A stretch of 64,000 bases of DNA from Rosenbergiella collisarenosi (lineage in GTDB: Bacteria; Pseudomonadota; Gammaproteobacteria; Enterobacterales; Enterobacteriaceae). The position numbers and the translations under genes were made by a program. Location of the stretch: NCBI RefSeq assembly GCF_018494085.1, contig NZ_JABBFP010000002.1, positions 248,001-312,000 on the forward strand, in the 5' to 3' direction. Below the pieces are notes generated by a model. That model was not told where the DNA came from and ran no database searches. It saw only the letters and a program-made list of their open reading frames with translations. Below are positions 34,935-45,353 of this stretch, in pieces (the first letter of the stretch is position 1; each line of letters begins with the position of its first letter).

Positions 34935-36892
34935 TGCCCGAGATTGGAAGTTTTCTGTTATGTCTGGCCACTGGCCTCGCTCTCGTCCTTAGTCTCTGTC
35001 CGCTATGGGGGGCAAGGACGCTGAATCTGCGTTTAATGTCGTTGGCAAGGCCACTGAGCTACGCACTCTTTCTGTGTATCGTGGCCGCTTTCCTTATCCT
35101 AGTGAACGCATTTGTTGAAAATGATTTTACCGTCGCTTATGTGGTCGAGAACTCGAATACATTACTGCCGGTCTGGTATCGTATTGCAGCCACCTGGGGC
35201 GCCCATGAAGGCTCTTTACTGCTTTGGTTGCTGATGCTAAGCGGGTGGACTTTCGCGGTTGCCTGTTTGAGCCGTAAAATGCCGTTAGATTCGGTGGCAC
35301 GCGTGCTTGCCGTGATGGGGATGATTAATCTCGGCTTCCTGCTTTTTCTAACCTTGACCTCGAATCCGTTTATCCGAACACTCCCTAATTTTCCTGTCGA
35401 TGGCAGCGACCTTAACCCGATGCTGCAAGATATCGGGTTAATCTTCCATCCTCCTTTACTGTATATGGGCTATGTCGGATTTTCTGTTGCCTTCGCCTTC
35501 GCGATTGCCTCACTGATGACAGGGCGTCTTGATACCGCGTGGGCAAGGTGGTCGCGCCCTTGGACGACGGCCGCGTGGGTATTCTTAACCATCGGTATTG
35601 TGCTCGGCTCAGCGTGGGCCTATTACGAGTTAGGCTGGGGGGGCTGGTGGTTCTGGGATCCGGTCGAAAATGCTTCGTTAATGCCATGGCTTGCCGGTAC
35701 CGCGCTAATTCACTCACTGGCGGTTACAGAAAAACGGGGTACGTTTAAATCGTGGACAGTATTACTCGCGATCACGGCGTTTTCCTTGAGTTTATTGGGG
35801 ACGTTCTTAGTCCGGTCCGGGGTATTGGTCTCAGTGCACTCCTTCGCTTCCGACCCGACGCGCGGTCTGTTTATCCTGATTTTTCTAGTGATAGTGATCG
35901 GTAGCTCGCTATTACTCTATGCACTGAAGGGTGGCAAAGTCCGTAGCCGTATCGATAACCAGCTATGGTCGCGGGAATCGTTCTTACTGGGGAATAACGT
36001 TCTACTGATTGCCGCGATGTTAGTCGTGTTATTAGGCACCTTACTCCCTTTAGTTCACAAGCAACTAGGTTTAGGCAGTATCTCGATCGGTGAGCCGTTC
36101 TTCAATACCATGTTTAGTTGGTTGATGGCACCCTTCGCCCTGTTCTTAGGTATCGGGCCGCTGGTACGCTGGCGGCGAGATGAACCGCAAAAATTGGTTA
36201 AGCGTCTAGTCATCGCGATGGCGGCGACCTTAGTGGCCGCCATCGTTATCCCTTGGTGGCTACAGGATCGTATTCAGGGAATGACGGTCGTCGGGCTGTT
36301 GATGTCAGTGTGGGTGATTATTCTGACCATTCTGGAATTACATGAACGAGCAACTCATCGCCACCGTTTCTGGCAAGGTCTGACGAAACTTTCCCGTAGT
36401 CATTGGGGGATGGTGCTCGGGCATCTTGGTGTGGCAGTAACGGTCATTGGTATTGCGTTTAGCACCCAATATAGCGTTGAGCGTGACGTTAGGATGAAAG
36501 CGGGGGATAGCGTATCGATTCATGACTATCAATTTACTTTCCGCGGCGTAAAACCGCTGCAGGGCCCTAACTACAGTGGCGGGTCTGGTATTATTGATGT
36601 GACGCGCCAAGGGAAAGACGAGGCAGTGCTCTATGCCGAGAAGCGTTTTTATACGGCAGCTCGCACCATGATGACCGAGGCCGCGATTAGTGGAGGCGTC
36701 ACGCGTGATCTCTATGCTGCATTGGGCGAGGAGCTGGATGATGGCTCTTGGGCGGTACGTATCTACTATAAACCTTTCGTACGCTGGATCTGGTTCGGCG
36801 GCGTATTTATGGCCATCGGTGGCATTTTCTGTATCGCTGATCCTCGTTATCGCTCAGCGAAAAAAGCGCAGGCACGAGGAGAAACATCGTGA
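34931..36892 (+). CDS. ccmF: Cytochrome c heme lyase subunit CcmF
   Basis: A 653-residue membrane protein with about 15 hydrophobic segments. The WWD motif is [17 protein letters not shown], and conserved heme-pocket histidines occur in [19 protein letters not shown] and [10 protein letters not shown] periplasmic domain lies near the end. CcmF with CcmH attaches heme to apocytochrome c. Starts at ATG 34931 overlapping ccmE; a second ATG follows at once. Confidence 0.96.
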   Translation: MMPEIGSFLLCLATGLALVLSLCPLWGARTLNLRLMSLARPLSYALFLCIVAAFLILVNAFVENDFTVAYVVENSNTLLPVWYRIAATWGAHEGSLLLWLLMLSGWTFAVACLSRKMPLDSVARVLAVMGMINLGFLLFLTLTSNPFIRTLPNFPVDGSDLNPMLQDIGLIFHPPLLYMGYVGFSVAFAFAIASLMTGRLDTAWARWSRPWTTAAWVFLTIGIVLGSAWAYYELGWGGWWFWDPVENASLMPWLAGTALIHSLAVTEKRGTFKSWTVLLAITAFSLSLLGTFLVRSGVLVSVHSFASDPTRGLFILIFLVIVIGSSLLLYALKGGKVRSRIDNQLWSRESFLLGNNVLLIAAMLVVLLGTLLPLVHKQLGLGSISIGEPFFNTMFSWLMAPFALFLGIGPLVRWRRDEPQKLVKRLVIAMAATLVAAIVIPWWLQDRIQGMTVVGLLMSVWVIILTILELHERATHRHRFWQGLTKLSRSHWGMVLGHLGVAVTVIGIAFSTQYSVERDVRMKAGDSVSIHDYQFTFRGVKPLQGPNYSGGSGIIDVTRQGKDEAVLYAEKRFYTAARTMMTEAAISGGVTRDLYAALGEELDDGSWAVRIYYKPFVRWIWFGGVFMAIGGIFCIADPRYRSAKKAQARGETS

Positions 36893-37446
36893 ATAAAAAA
36901 ATCCTTTTTATCCCGTTAGTGCTTTTCCTGTTGCTGGCCGCCGCCTTGCTATGGCAGTTAAATCGTAACGCCGAGGGCGATGATCCCACTCGCCTAGAAT
37001 CTGCGTTAATCGGTAAACCCATCCCCACCTTTCGGCTCGAATCGCTGTTCGAGCCGGGAAAACGGTTTGACCAAAAGATGCTAATCGATGGTAAGCCGCT
37101 GCTGCTCAATGTCTGGGCAACCTGGTGTCCAACCTGCCGGGCCGAACATCAGTATCTTAACCAGCTGGCAGAGCAGGGCGTTCGCGTCGTTGGCTTAAAC
37201 TATAAAGACGATAGAACTAAGGCTATTAATTGGTTAAATACCTTGGGGAATCCTTATTCGCTTAGCCTATTTGACGGTGATGGAATGCTCGGCCTCGACC
37301 TCGGTGTCTATGGGGCGCCGGAGACTTTTCTGGTCGATGGGCAAGGGATAATCCGTTACCGCCATGCGGGCGATATTAATCAACGGGTGTGGCAGCAAGA
37401 GCTCAAACCGCTCTGGGATAAGTATTCGCAGCAGGAACAGCACTAA
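36889..37446 (+). CDS. ccmG: Thiol:disulfide oxidoreductase CcmG/DsbE
   Basis: A 185-residue membrane-anchored thioredoxin-like protein. One helix at about residues 4-24 is followed by the thioredoxin fold with active site WATWCPTCRAEH (Cys80 and Cys83, as in E. coli) and the cis-Pro loop VYGAPETFL. It reduces the CXXCH cysteines of apocytochrome c with CcmH. Overlaps ccmF by 4 bases and ccmH by 1. Confidence 0.95.
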   Translation: MNKKILFIPLVLFLLLAAALLWQLNRNAEGDDPTRLESALIGKPIPTFRLESLFEPGKRFDQKMLIDGKPLLLNVWATWCPTCRAEHQYLNQLAEQGVRVVGLNYKDDRTKAINWLNTLGNPYSLSLFDGDGMLGLDLGVYGAPETFLVDGQGIIRYRHAGDINQRVWQQELKPLWDKYSQQEQH

Positions 37447-37904
37447 TGTTAAGACAATGCCTGATGTTTATCTGTGGTCTTCTGCTTAGCACCTCGGTGT
37501 GGGCGGCGATCGATACTTACCACTTTTCCTCGGTTGAGCAAGAAGAGCAATACCGTGACTTAACGCAGTCTTTGCGTTGTCCAAAGTGTCAGAACAATAG
37601 TATCGCCGATTCTTCGGCGATGATTGCCGCGGATATGCGAGAGAAAGTCTACCAGTTGATGTCCCAAGGACAGTCGCGCCAGCAGATCATCGATTATATG
37701 GTGGCGCGTTACGGTAACTTTGTGACCTACGAGCCGCCGGTAACGCCCTCAACTCTTATCTTATGGTTAGGGCCACTGCTGTTTGTGATCGGGGGAGGCA
37801 TTGTTATTTTTCTACGAGCCAACCGCCAACCTACAACAGCGATGCTGTCGAGTGAAGAGCAACAACGTTTAGCAAAGGTCATGGCCGATAAGGAGCAAAA
37901 ATAA
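37446..37904 (+). CDS. ccmH: Cytochrome c maturation protein CcmH
   Basis: A 152-residue protein. Signal peptide (LMFICGLLLSTSVWAA), then the redox domain with LRCPKCQNNSIADSSA (Cys45 and Cys48), then one membrane helix (about residues 103-122). It is equal to the N-terminal part of E. coli CcmH. There the TPR part is fused in one chain, while here it is the separate next gene. It handles apocytochrome c thiols for CcmF. Confidence 0.93.
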   Translation: MLRQCLMFICGLLLSTSVWAAIDTYHFSSVEQEEQYRDLTQSLRCPKCQNNSIADSSAMIAADMREKVYQLMSQGQSRQQIIDYMVARYGNFVTYEPPVTPSTLILWLGPLLFVIGGGIVIFLRANRQPTTAMLSSEEQQRLAKVMADKEQK

Positions 37905-39115
37905 TGGGACATTTAGGGTTAATTTTGCTTGGGATGCTTGTGGTGGTCAGCCTATGGATTGGTATCGCCTTAAGCCGTAAACCCCGTGACTATACACAAC
38001 TACGTGATCAGCTTAATACTTTGTTTTATCAACAGCGTCTGCGCGAAATTGACGAAGACGATGCGCAGGGGATCGTTACCGAAAAAGCTGAGTTGGTGAC
38101 TGAACTGCAGCACTCACTCCTCGCCGATGTACCGGAGCAGCAGCAAAGAACCGTCGTCGTCGGTAGACGCTGGGTGATGCTCCCCATTATCCTCGTGGTG
38201 ATCCTGGTAACGGTGGGAATGTACCTGAAAACCGGCGGTATCATGCAACAAATGGAACTGAGCCAAGTTGAACAGGATTATCCACAGCTGCGTGAACGGT
38301 TAATGGATCCACAGGCCGAACATTTGAGCATGGCAGAATTGCAGCAATTCTCGTTAGGATTACGCGCCTCTCTACAAGATAACCCAGATAATGTACAAGA
38401 TTGGGCCATGTTAGGGCGGTTAGGCATGGTACTGAATAATATTCAGCTCGCGAGCCAATCCTTCGAAAGAGCGTTGCGCCTCGCGCCGAATGACCCCGGT
38501 TTGAAAAGCGATTATGCAGAGGTATTAGTTCGTTCTCCAGACCCGCAAGATAACCGTCAAGCACAGCTTATGCTGCAAGATATGCTAGGACGACAACCGC
38601 AGGACACGCGACTACTTACCCTATTAGCGGCCGATTTTTATGCGCAACAGAAATACCCGGAGGCGATTCGCTACTGGCAACAGCTACTTCCTCACTTAAC
38701 ACCGGGTTCTGCACAGCGTGATGCGGTCGAGAAGGGGATAGAGCAGGCGAAAACGAATGCCGGCCTACAAACCAGCCAATTGAGCGTAAATATTGATTTA
38801 AGCACTTCTGCTAAAAGAATGTTACCCCAAAATGGTGTATTGTATATTTCTGTAACTGATGGTGTCTCACCTGTACCCGTGGCGGTAAAGCGGGTTCCCC
38901 TGAGCCATTTTCCATTGAATTTAGTGCTGGATGACAGCAATGCGATGGTGCCCGAGCGGCTACTTTCCGCTCAGCATCAGTTACAAGTTAGAGCGCGTAT
39001 TTCACGGGATGGTAGTGCTAAACCGCAACACAATGACTGGTTTGGCTTGAATTCAGTGGCTCACTTTACCGGTAAACAGTCACTGTCTGTCATCATAGAT
39101 CAGCAAGAACCATAA
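37904..39115 (+). CDS. ccmI: TPR-containing apocytochrome chaperone CcmI
   Basis: A 403-residue protein with two membrane helices near the N-terminus (about residues 2-22 and 85-105), and three or more TPR repeats (about residues 140-275, with NVQDWAMLGRLGMVLNNIQL and DTRLLTLLAADFYAQQKYPE), then a beta domain. It corresponds to the C-terminal part of E. coli CcmH, and as an independent gene to CcmI of other bacteria, which binds apocytochrome c for presentation to CcmFH. Overlaps ccmH by one base; mlaA follows 6 bases later. Confidence 0.9.
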   Translation: MGHLGLILLGMLVVVSLWIGIALSRKPRDYTQLRDQLNTLFYQQRLREIDEDDAQGIVTEKAELVTELQHSLLADVPEQQQRTVVVGRRWVMLPIILVVILVTVGMYLKTGGIMQQMELSQVEQDYPQLRERLMDPQAEHLSMAELQQFSLGLRASLQDNPDNVQDWAMLGRLGMVLNNIQLASQSFERALRLAPNDPGLKSDYAEVLVRSPDPQDNRQAQLMLQDMLGRQPQDTRLLTLLAADFYAQQKYPEAIRYWQQLLPHLTPGSAQRDAVEKGIEQAKTNAGLQTSQLSVNIDLSTSAKRMLPQNGVLYISVTDGVSPVPVAVKRVPLSHFPLNLVLDDSNAMVPERLLSAQHQLQVRARISRDGSAKPQHNDWFGLNSVAHFTGKQSLSVIIDQQEP

Positions 39116-39121
39116 ATAATA

Positions 39122-39913
39122 ATGGTACAAAACATGGCAAAAAACATGTCTTACCGGCTAACGGCATTGAGTTTAGCCGCACTTGTTTTAGCAGGATGTG
39201 CGAGTTCAAAACCTGATGAAACTCAGCAGACGTCACAGCGTAGCGACCCTCTGCAAGGGTTTAACCGCACGATGTTTAATTTCAACTATGATGTACTGGA
39301 TCCCTACATTGTGCGCCCAGTTGCGGTGGCATGGCGTGACTATGTGCCCGTACCGGCGCGCACAGGGATTAGTAACGTCCTCGGTAACCTGGACGAACCT
39401 TCCTCAATGGTCAACTACTTACTGGAAGGGGATGTCGAGCGGGCGGCCATTCACTTTACCCGGTTCTTCTTGAACTCGACGCTCGGTCTAGGGGGGTTAA
39501 TCGATGTTGCAGGAAAAGCGAACCCTCAGCTTGCACGTGAACATTCTCACGGCTTCGGCAGTACCTTGGGGCATTACGGGGTAGGTTATGGTCCGTACGT
39601 CGAGCTACCGGGTTATGGTAGCTTTACGGTTCGTCAAGACGGTGGCGATTACGTCGATAACCTTTATGCGCCGCTGAGCTGGTTGACTATTTGGTTCTCT
39701 GCCGGTAAATGGGTGCTAGAAGGCGTTGAAACGCGTGCGCAGCTCCTCGATTCCGACGGTATTTTGCATCAGCAAAGCGATCCTTATTCCTTTATTCGTA
39801 ATGCGTACTTCCAGCGTTACGATTTCTTAGCGAATGGCGGGAAATTGAAGCCTGAAGATAACCCGAATGCCCAGGCGATACAAAACGATTTGAAAGATAT
39901 CGATTCGCAATAA
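39122..39913 (+). CDS. mlaA: Outer-membrane lipoprotein MlaA (VacJ)
   Basis: 263 residues from ATG 39122; ATGs at 39134 and 39146 are possible and none has a strong ribosome site. The lipobox is LVLAGC in a typical signal. SDPLQGFNRTMFNFNYDVLD, then RPVAVAWRDYVP and GSTLGHYGVGYGPYVELPGY identify MlaA, the donut-shaped lipoprotein that removes misplaced phospholipids from the outer leaflet of the outer membrane and hands them to MlaC. In E. coli it neighbours fadL; here it lies directly after ccmI. Confidence 0.93.
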   Translation: MVQNMAKNMSYRLTALSLAALVLAGCASSKPDETQQTSQRSDPLQGFNRTMFNFNYDVLDPYIVRPVAVAWRDYVPVPARTGISNVLGNLDEPSSMVNYLLEGDVERAAIHFTRFFLNSTLGLGGLIDVAGKANPQLAREHSHGFGSTLGHYGVGYGPYVELPGYGSFTVRQDGGDYVDNLYAPLSWLTIWFSAGKWVLEGVETRAQLLDSDGILHQQSDPYSFIRNAYFQRYDFLANGGKLKPEDNPNAQAIQNDLKDIDSQ

Positions 39914-39964
39914 TCGACGCCTGACGCTATTCGCTCAGCGCGCTAACTAAGCGTCTTCGACGGT

Positions 39965-39995
39965 AAGGGTTCATGGTAAACATGAACCCTTTTTT
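39965..39995 (+). terminator. Intrinsic terminator after mlaA
   Basis: AAGGGTTCATG pairs with CATGAACCCTT over the loop GTAAA and is followed by a T-run. It ends the ccm-mlaA transcript. Confidence 0.85.
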
Positions 39996-40413
39996 AATCT
40001 CTTGCATGACTAAGCCTTACCGACTAAAAGTGCCCAGTCCAAGGGAGAGCGATCAGCGCAGTCATGACCTGAGAGCGGTTAGGTCGCGCTGACTTCAGCC
40101 CCTCCCTCGGTCAAGCACAACAATGACGGGTGGGTGTAATACTCTGAGGTTATCTAGAGCGAGCGCAGCGTAAGGGATTTGCGTAAAACAGAGTAAGAAA
40201 AATAAAGTTTTTAAGCGGATGGGTTGCTCTGGCAAGACCTTTTGCTGCGAAGAGAGAATTTATTTCGTATATTTTTTATTCTTATTTACAGTAGGTTGCT
40301 AACTAATGTCTCGCCACAAGCTTGACTGTCTTCATGCCCTAGGGTAAAAAAGCAGGTTCACACGCGGACTATCACGAGCGGTGAACCCATTTTCCTCTCA
40401 GCAACGGTGCTTT
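39996..40413. other. Non-coding region between mlaA and sixA
   Basis: About 420 bases. In E. coli the interval between mlaA and sixA is filled by fadL, yfcZ, fadI and fadJ; here none of these is present, and I see no remnant, tRNA or insertion element. No specific site was recognised. Confidence 0.5.
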
Positions 40414-40896
40414 ATGCATGTTTATATAATGCGTCATGGTGACGCAGCTCTCGAAGCGGCAAGCGATGCGCAACGTCCGTTGACGCATTGTGGCATAGAA
40501 GAAACCCAACAAATGTCGCGCTGGTTAGCTGGTCGACAATCTCACTTTGACCTAACATTAGTCAGTCCTTTCCTACGCGCACAGCAAACCTTCACCTCTT
40601 TTTCTAATAACGTAGTACAGAGTGGTAGGGTTGAGACCCTCGACATGCTGACTCCTGCAGGGGATGCGCAGGCGGTGAGCGATTATCTACAAGGGTTGGC
40701 CAGCGAGGGAGTGGAAGCGGTGATGGTGATCTCCCATCTTCCATTAGTTGGTTATCTGGTTTCTGCGCTTTGTCCAGAACAGTGCCCCTTGATGTTTGCC
40801 ACGGCGGGTATTGCTCATATCGATTATGATGCGAAGGCCGCTCGCGGCACCCTGTGTTGGCAGGAAAGCCCATCGCGTCTTGCGGCAGCGATGTAG
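40414..40896 (+). CDS. sixA: Phosphohistidine phosphatase SixA
   Basis: 160 residues from ATG 40414 (E. coli 161); an upstream in-frame ATG at 40381 gives a non-homologous extension. The catalytic IMRHGDA motif holds His8, followed by SPFLRAQQTF and VISHLPLVGYL with the second histidine. It removes phosphate from phosphohistidine of HPt domains and PTS proteins. Stands alone, with the convergent smrB downstream. Confidence 0.93.
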   Translation: MHVYIMRHGDAALEAASDAQRPLTHCGIEETQQMSRWLAGRQSHFDLTLVSPFLRAQQTFTSFSNNVVQSGRVETLDMLTPAGDAQAVSDYLQGLASEGVEAVMVISHLPLVGYLVSALCPEQCPLMFATAGIAHIDYDAKAARGTLCWQESPSRLAAAM

Positions 40897-40918
40897 CGAC
40901 ACACCGTATAATAAGGCC

Positions 40919-41467
40919 TTAAAAGAGAGGCGTCGTTAATTCATCGACGTCGATCAACATAAGGATCGCGGCATTGCCTCCGAACAGCTTAGGAGCTTGA
41001 TGGAACGCCATAACGTGGGGATGTTGTGCTAGCCACAGCGGGGTCTGCTGCTTAAGAATATGTTTACCATGCCCGTGCATTACCGATGCGCAAAATAGCC
41101 GTTCCCGTCTACACGCCGCGATCATGGCGCCCAGTTCCTGCTTAGCCTGCTGCTGGGTGAGCCCATGCAAATCTAAAAAAATCTCTGGTGTATAGTCCCC
41201 ACGACGCAGTTTTTTCACTTCATAGGGGCTTACGTCAGCACGGGTATATCTCACCGGTCCTTCTACTGCGAGTAGAGGTTGGTATTCATCAGAGAAGTAA
41301 TGACTATTATCGATCTGTTCGCTGATTAACCGCTTTTCGGGTAGCGCACGCGTAATTTTTTTAGCGAGGGGATGTAGCACTGTGTCGTGCTTGATACGAC
41401 GAGTATCGCCCATCAATGTTCTAAATAGGTCTACATCTTCTTTATCGAGGGGTTTTTTGCGGCTCAT
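40919..41467 (-). CDS. smrB: Ribosome rescue endonuclease SmrB
   Basis: A 182-residue protein (E. coli 183). The SMR domain has [18 protein letters not shown] and the active-site block [19 protein letters not shown], with LLVID-like ILMLIDVDE at the end. SmrB cuts mRNA between collided ribosomes, with the DLHG and HGHG motifs contributing to catalysis. Divergent from prmB; ATG 41467 has GGAAT upstream. Confidence 0.93.
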   Translation of the reverse strand: MSRKKPLDKEDVDLFRTLMGDTRRIKHDTVLHPLAKKITRALPEKRLISEQIDNSHYFSDEYQPLLAVEGPVRYTRADVSPYEVKKLRRGDYTPEIFLDLHGLTQQQAKQELGAMIAACRRERLFCASVMHGHGKHILKQQTPLWLAQHPHVMAFHQAPKLFGGNAAILMLIDVDELTTPLF

Positions 41468-41640
41468 CGCTATTCCAGCTACTGAATGATCATTGTGTCA
41501 TTTTTAACGGCAATCCATCAAAAATCAAATTTCTCTAAACAATTCTACCTTGGCGGCGAAAATAGCCGCCTATTGCAGCTGAATTTAGCACGACTTCGTG
41601 GCAAACTAGGAAAAGTTTTGTTAGTTGCCCTGGAGGGCAT

Positions 41641-42576
41641 GTGGATAAATTTTTTGCCGAAGAGGTGGTAAGCGACCTGCATACCATCCAGGATATGTTA
41701 CGTTGGACCATTAGTCGTTTTTCAGCCGCAGAGATTTGGTACGGCCACGGCACCGATAATCCTTGGGACGAAGCGGTGCAATTAGTACTGCCGACCCTCC
41801 ATCTCCCTCTCGATTTGCCCGAAGAGATGCGTAGCGCGAGGTTAACTCGCTCTGAGCGTGAATTAATCGTGGAGCGGGTAACCCGCCGAGTGTTCGAGCG
41901 CATCCCGGTCGCCTACCTGACTAATCAGGCCTGGTTTTGCGGTCACGAGTTTTACGTCGATGAACGTGTGCTTGTCCCTCGCTCGCCGATTGGTGAACTC
42001 ATTAATCACGGCTTCTCTGGGCTAATAAATCGTTCGCCTCGCCATATTCTTGACCTGTGCACGGGCAGTGGCTGCATCGCTATCGCTTGTGCCTATGCAT
42101 TCCCTGATGCGGAAGTCGATGCGGCAGATATTTCTCCCGAGGCCCTCGCCGTTGCCGAACAAAATATTGACGCACACGGCATGATGCATCAGGTGACGCC
42201 GCTTTGCTCTGACTTATTCGATAATTTAGCACCGATTAAGTATGACTTGATCGTGACCAATCCTCCTTATGTTGATGCCGAGGATATGGATGACCTGCCA
42301 GACGAATACCGTCATGAACCGGAGCTCGGTTTAGCCGCTGGTTTAGATGGTTTAATTCTCGTGAATCGTATGCTTGCGCAAGCCACAGAGTTTCTAAGCG
42401 AAGATGGCGTACTCATCTGTGAAGTCGGCAACAGCATGGTGCACATGATCGAACAATACCCTGAGGTTCCTTTCACATGGCTAGAGTTCGAGCAGGGCGG
42501 TGATGGGGTCTTTATGCTGGACTATCAGCAATTAGTCGAATGTAAGCCTATTTTTGAAAATCGCACGACGAAATAA
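41641..42576 (+). CDS. prmB: Ribosomal protein uL3 glutamine methyltransferase PrmB
   Basis: 311 residues from a GTG start, which aligns with the E. coli start. The SAM motif is [20 protein letters not shown], and the catalytic NPPY motif is in [13 protein letters not shown]. It methylates Gln150 of ribosomal protein uL3. Followed after 37 bases by aroC, as in E. coli. The start has a TGGAGGG region just upstream. Confidence 0.95.
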   Translation: MDKFFAEEVVSDLHTIQDMLRWTISRFSAAEIWYGHGTDNPWDEAVQLVLPTLHLPLDLPEEMRSARLTRSERELIVERVTRRVFERIPVAYLTNQAWFCGHEFYVDERVLVPRSPIGELINHGFSGLINRSPRHILDLCTGSGCIAIACAYAFPDAEVDAADISPEALAVAEQNIDAHGMMHQVTPLCSDLFDNLAPIKYDLIVTNPPYVDAEDMDDLPDEYRHEPELGLAAGLDGLILVNRMLAQATEFLSEDGVLICEVGNSMVHMIEQYPEVPFTWLEFEQGGDGVFMLDYQQLVECKPIFENRTTK

Positions 42577-42613
42577 GTCGCTTTTTCAGCAGAATTAACG
42601 ATAAGGATTAAAC

Positions 42614-43702
42614 ATGGCTGGAAATACCATTGGTCAGCTGTTCCGCGTGACAACTTTTGGGGAGTCCCACGGGCTAGCATTGGGGTGTGTCGTCGATGGC
42701 GTCCCGCCCGGGATCCCGTTGACAGAGGCAGATTTACAGCACGATCTCGATCGTCGTCGCCCAGGGACCTCCCGCTATACCACTCAGCGCCGTGAACCCG
42801 ACCAAGTAAAGATCCTGTCTGGCGTCTTCGAAGGTAAAACGACGGGAACTTCGATCGGCCTGTTAATCGAAAACACTGATCAGCGTTCGCAAGATTACGG
42901 CGAGATCAAAGAACTATACCGCCCAGGCCATGCAGACTATACCTACGACCAGAAATATGGCTTTCGTGATTATCGAGGAGGTGGTCGTTCCTCGGCGCGC
43001 GAGACGGCAATGCGTGTTGCTGCCGGTGCCATCGCGAAGAAATATCTCCAGATTACCCATAATATCTCGGTGCGGGGCTATTTAGCGCAGATGGGCGACG
43101 TGACGTGTGAGCTAAAAGAGTGGGCACAAGTCGAACAGAACCCTTTCTTCTGTCCAGACAGTGACCAACTTGAGGCCCTCGATGCGCTATTACGCGGGCT
43201 GAAAAAAGAGGGTGATTCCATCGGTGCGAAAGTGAGTATCGTGGCAGAAAATGTCCCGGTAGGCCTCGGTGAGCCGGTATTTGATCGCCTCGATGCCGAC
43301 CTTGCGCATGCACTGATGAGTATCAACGCCGTTAAGGGCGTTGAAATCGGCGATGGTTTTGAGGTCGTTGCTCAGCGCGGAAGTCAACATCGCGACGAAA
43401 TTCGTAAATCGGGCTTTCAGAGTAATCATGCGGGAGGCATTTTAGGTGGAATTAGCAGCGGCCAGACGATTACGGCCTCGATCGCACTTAAACCGACGTC
43501 AAGTATCACCGTGCCAGGTAAAACGCTGACTCGCCAAGGCGAAGAGGTCGAAATGATTACCCGTGGACGTCACGATCCTTGTGTCGGGATCCGTGCAGTG
43601 CCTATCGCTGAAGCGATGACGGCCATCGTATTGATGGACCACTTACTCAGGCATCGCGCACAATGCGGTGGCGTAATCAACTCTTCAGTACAAGGCGGCT
43701 AG
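42614..43702 (+). CDS. aroC: Chorismate synthase AroC
   Basis: A 362-residue enzyme (E. coli 361). Family marks are [14 protein letters not shown] with the catalytic histidine, [20 protein letters not shown], and [17 protein letters not shown] near the end. It removes phosphate from EPSP to make chorismate with reduced FMN, the last common step of aromatic synthesis. AAGGATT precedes the ATG. The mepA start follows 1 base later. Confidence 0.97.
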   Translation: MAGNTIGQLFRVTTFGESHGLALGCVVDGVPPGIPLTEADLQHDLDRRRPGTSRYTTQRREPDQVKILSGVFEGKTTGTSIGLLIENTDQRSQDYGEIKELYRPGHADYTYDQKYGFRDYRGGGRSSARETAMRVAAGAIAKKYLQITHNISVRGYLAQMGDVTCELKEWAQVEQNPFFCPDSDQLEALDALLRGLKKEGDSIGAKVSIVAENVPVGLGEPVFDRLDADLAHALMSINAVKGVEIGDGFEVVAQRGSQHRDEIRKSGFQSNHAGGILGGISSGQTITASIALKPTSSITVPGKTLTRQGEEVEMITRGRHDPCVGIRAVPIAEAMTAIVLMDHLLRHRAQCGGVINSSVQGG

Positions 43703-43703
43703 C

Positions 43704-44531
43704 ATGTTGAAACAGTGGATGATCGGTGGGGCGCTACTGATGGGTATGGCGTGCAGCGCGGGTGCGCAAACGCCGTGGCAGGCTATTCGACAACCTATCG
43801 CTGGGCCGGTTCAGCCGATAGGGAGTTATGCGAATGGGTGTATCATTGGCGCGCAAGCGCTGCCGTTAGAGGCTGAGCATTATCAAGTGATGCGTCCGGA
43901 TCAGCATCGCTATTATGGTCATCCACTGTTGATTCAATTTATACAACGTTTTAGCCAAGACATAGCGCAACAGACGGCAGGGACAGTGCTGATCGGCGAT
44001 ATGGGGATGCCGGCGGGGGGACGTTTTAGTAGCGGTCACGCCAGTCATCAAATTGGCTTGGATGTCGATATTTGGTTACAGCTGCCTCGACAACGTTGGA
44101 CACCGCAGCAACTCCTTCATCCGCAGCCACTCGACCTCGTCACGGCTGATGATAAATCGGTGGTGAGCCGACTGTGGAGTCGTGATATCGATACGATGGT
44201 ACGACATGCGGCCGAAGATCCGCATGTCGCCCGTATTTTCGTCAATCCTGCGATTAAGCAGCAGCTATGCCTCGATGCGGGCAGTGACCGCCAATGGTTG
44301 CAGAAAGTACGCCCATGGTTCGCCCACCGTGCCCATATGCATGTTCGGCTACACTGTCCTGCTAATGATTCTCAGTGCGTTGAACAAGCCCCACCGCCGA
44401 GCGGTGATGGATGCGGTGCAGAGCTACAGAGTTGGTTCGAGCCTGCTAAACCAGGCGTTCATCCGACTAAGCCAAAACCGCCTGTGTTGCCGGCAAACTG
44501 CCAACTGCTATTGGATAAACACTTACTTTAA
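43704..44531 (+). CDS. mepA: Murein endopeptidase MepA
   Basis: A 275-residue periplasmic LAS-type metallopeptidase. Signal peptide [20 protein letters not shown], then [14 protein letters not shown] with the first zinc His and Asp, and the closing [12 protein letters not shown] with the last ligand. Conserved disulfide cysteines are present. It cuts D-Ala-mDAP cross-links of peptidoglycan. The aroC-mepA-yfcA order is as in E. coli. Confidence 0.94.
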   Translation: MLKQWMIGGALLMGMACSAGAQTPWQAIRQPIAGPVQPIGSYANGCIIGAQALPLEAEHYQVMRPDQHRYYGHPLLIQFIQRFSQDIAQQTAGTVLIGDMGMPAGGRFSSGHASHQIGLDVDIWLQLPRQRWTPQQLLHPQPLDLVTADDKSVVSRLWSRDIDTMVRHAAEDPHVARIFVNPAIKQQLCLDAGSDRQWLQKVRPWFAHRAHMHVRLHCPANDSQCVEQAPPPSGDGCGAELQSWFEPAKPGVHPTKPKPPVLPANCQLLLDKHLL

Positions 44532-44540
44532 GGAACGAGT

Positions 44541-45335
44541 ATGGATTGGTTTGTTGTCAGCCCCCTACTAGTCGTCATACTGTTTTTTGTCGCGGTGTTA
44601 GCGGCGTTTATCGATTCGATTGCCGGGGGAGGCGGGCTACTGACTGTTCCAGCCCTCCTTGCCGCGGGGTTATCTCCCGCTCAAGTATTAGCTACTAATA
44701 AACTTCAGTCGGTGGGGGGATCGTTTTCGGCTAGCCTCTATTTTGTCCGCCGTAAAGCCGTCGATTTGCGGCGACAGTGGTTGAATATCCTTTTAACATT
44801 TTTGGGCGCCGTAGCGGGAACGATTACCATCCAGCACCTGCAAGCCGATATCCTGCGTCAGGTCTTACCGTTACTGCTGATTGGGATTGGGCTGTGGTTT
44901 TTATTCATGCCGAAATTAGGTGAGGTCGATAAGGTTGCACGACTTGAGGGGCTGGCCTATGCCTGTATCGGTGGCGGATGTGTCGGCTTCTATGATGGCT
45001 TCTTTGGGCCGGGCGCTGGTTCTTTCTATGCACTGGGTTTTGTCACGCTTGCAGGCTATAACCTCGCTAAAGCGACCGCTCATGCCAAGGTCCTCAATTT
45101 TACCTCGAACTTCGCCAGTCTACTGTTTTTCATGGTGGGTGGCAAAGTGGTGTGGGGCGTAGGTATCGTGATGCTCATTGGGGCGGTGTGCGGGGCAAGG
45201 CTGGGCGCGCGCTTGGTGCTCAGTCGTGGACAGAAGCTAATCCGACCTATGGTCGTCATCGTGTCCATGGTGATGAGCGCGAAGCTTCTATGGGACAGTC
45301 ACGGCGCAGCGCTACTACATAGTTTCGGCTTATAA
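44541..45335 (+). CDS. yfcA: TSUP family membrane transporter YfcA
   Basis: A 264-residue protein with eight hydrophobic segments. The opening IDSIAGGGGLLTVPALLAAG and GFYDGFFGPGAGSFYALGF are the two repeated glycine-rich motifs of the TauE/SafE (TSUP) family of sulfur-compound and organic-anion exporters. Its substrate is not known. AAGGAACGAGT precedes the start. Confidence 0.93.
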   Translation: MDWFVVSPLLVVILFFVAVLAAFIDSIAGGGGLLTVPALLAAGLSPAQVLATNKLQSVGGSFSASLYFVRRKAVDLRRQWLNILLTFLGAVAGTITIQHLQADILRQVLPLLLIGIGLWFLFMPKLGEVDKVARLEGLAYACIGGGCVGFYDGFFGPGAGSFYALGFVTLAGYNLAKATAHAKVLNFTSNFASLLFFMVGGKVVWGVGIVMLIGAVCGARLGARLVLSRGQKLIRPMVVIVSMVMSAKLLWDSHGAALLHSFGL

Positions 45336-45353
45336 TTTTACGAAGAAAATTTA

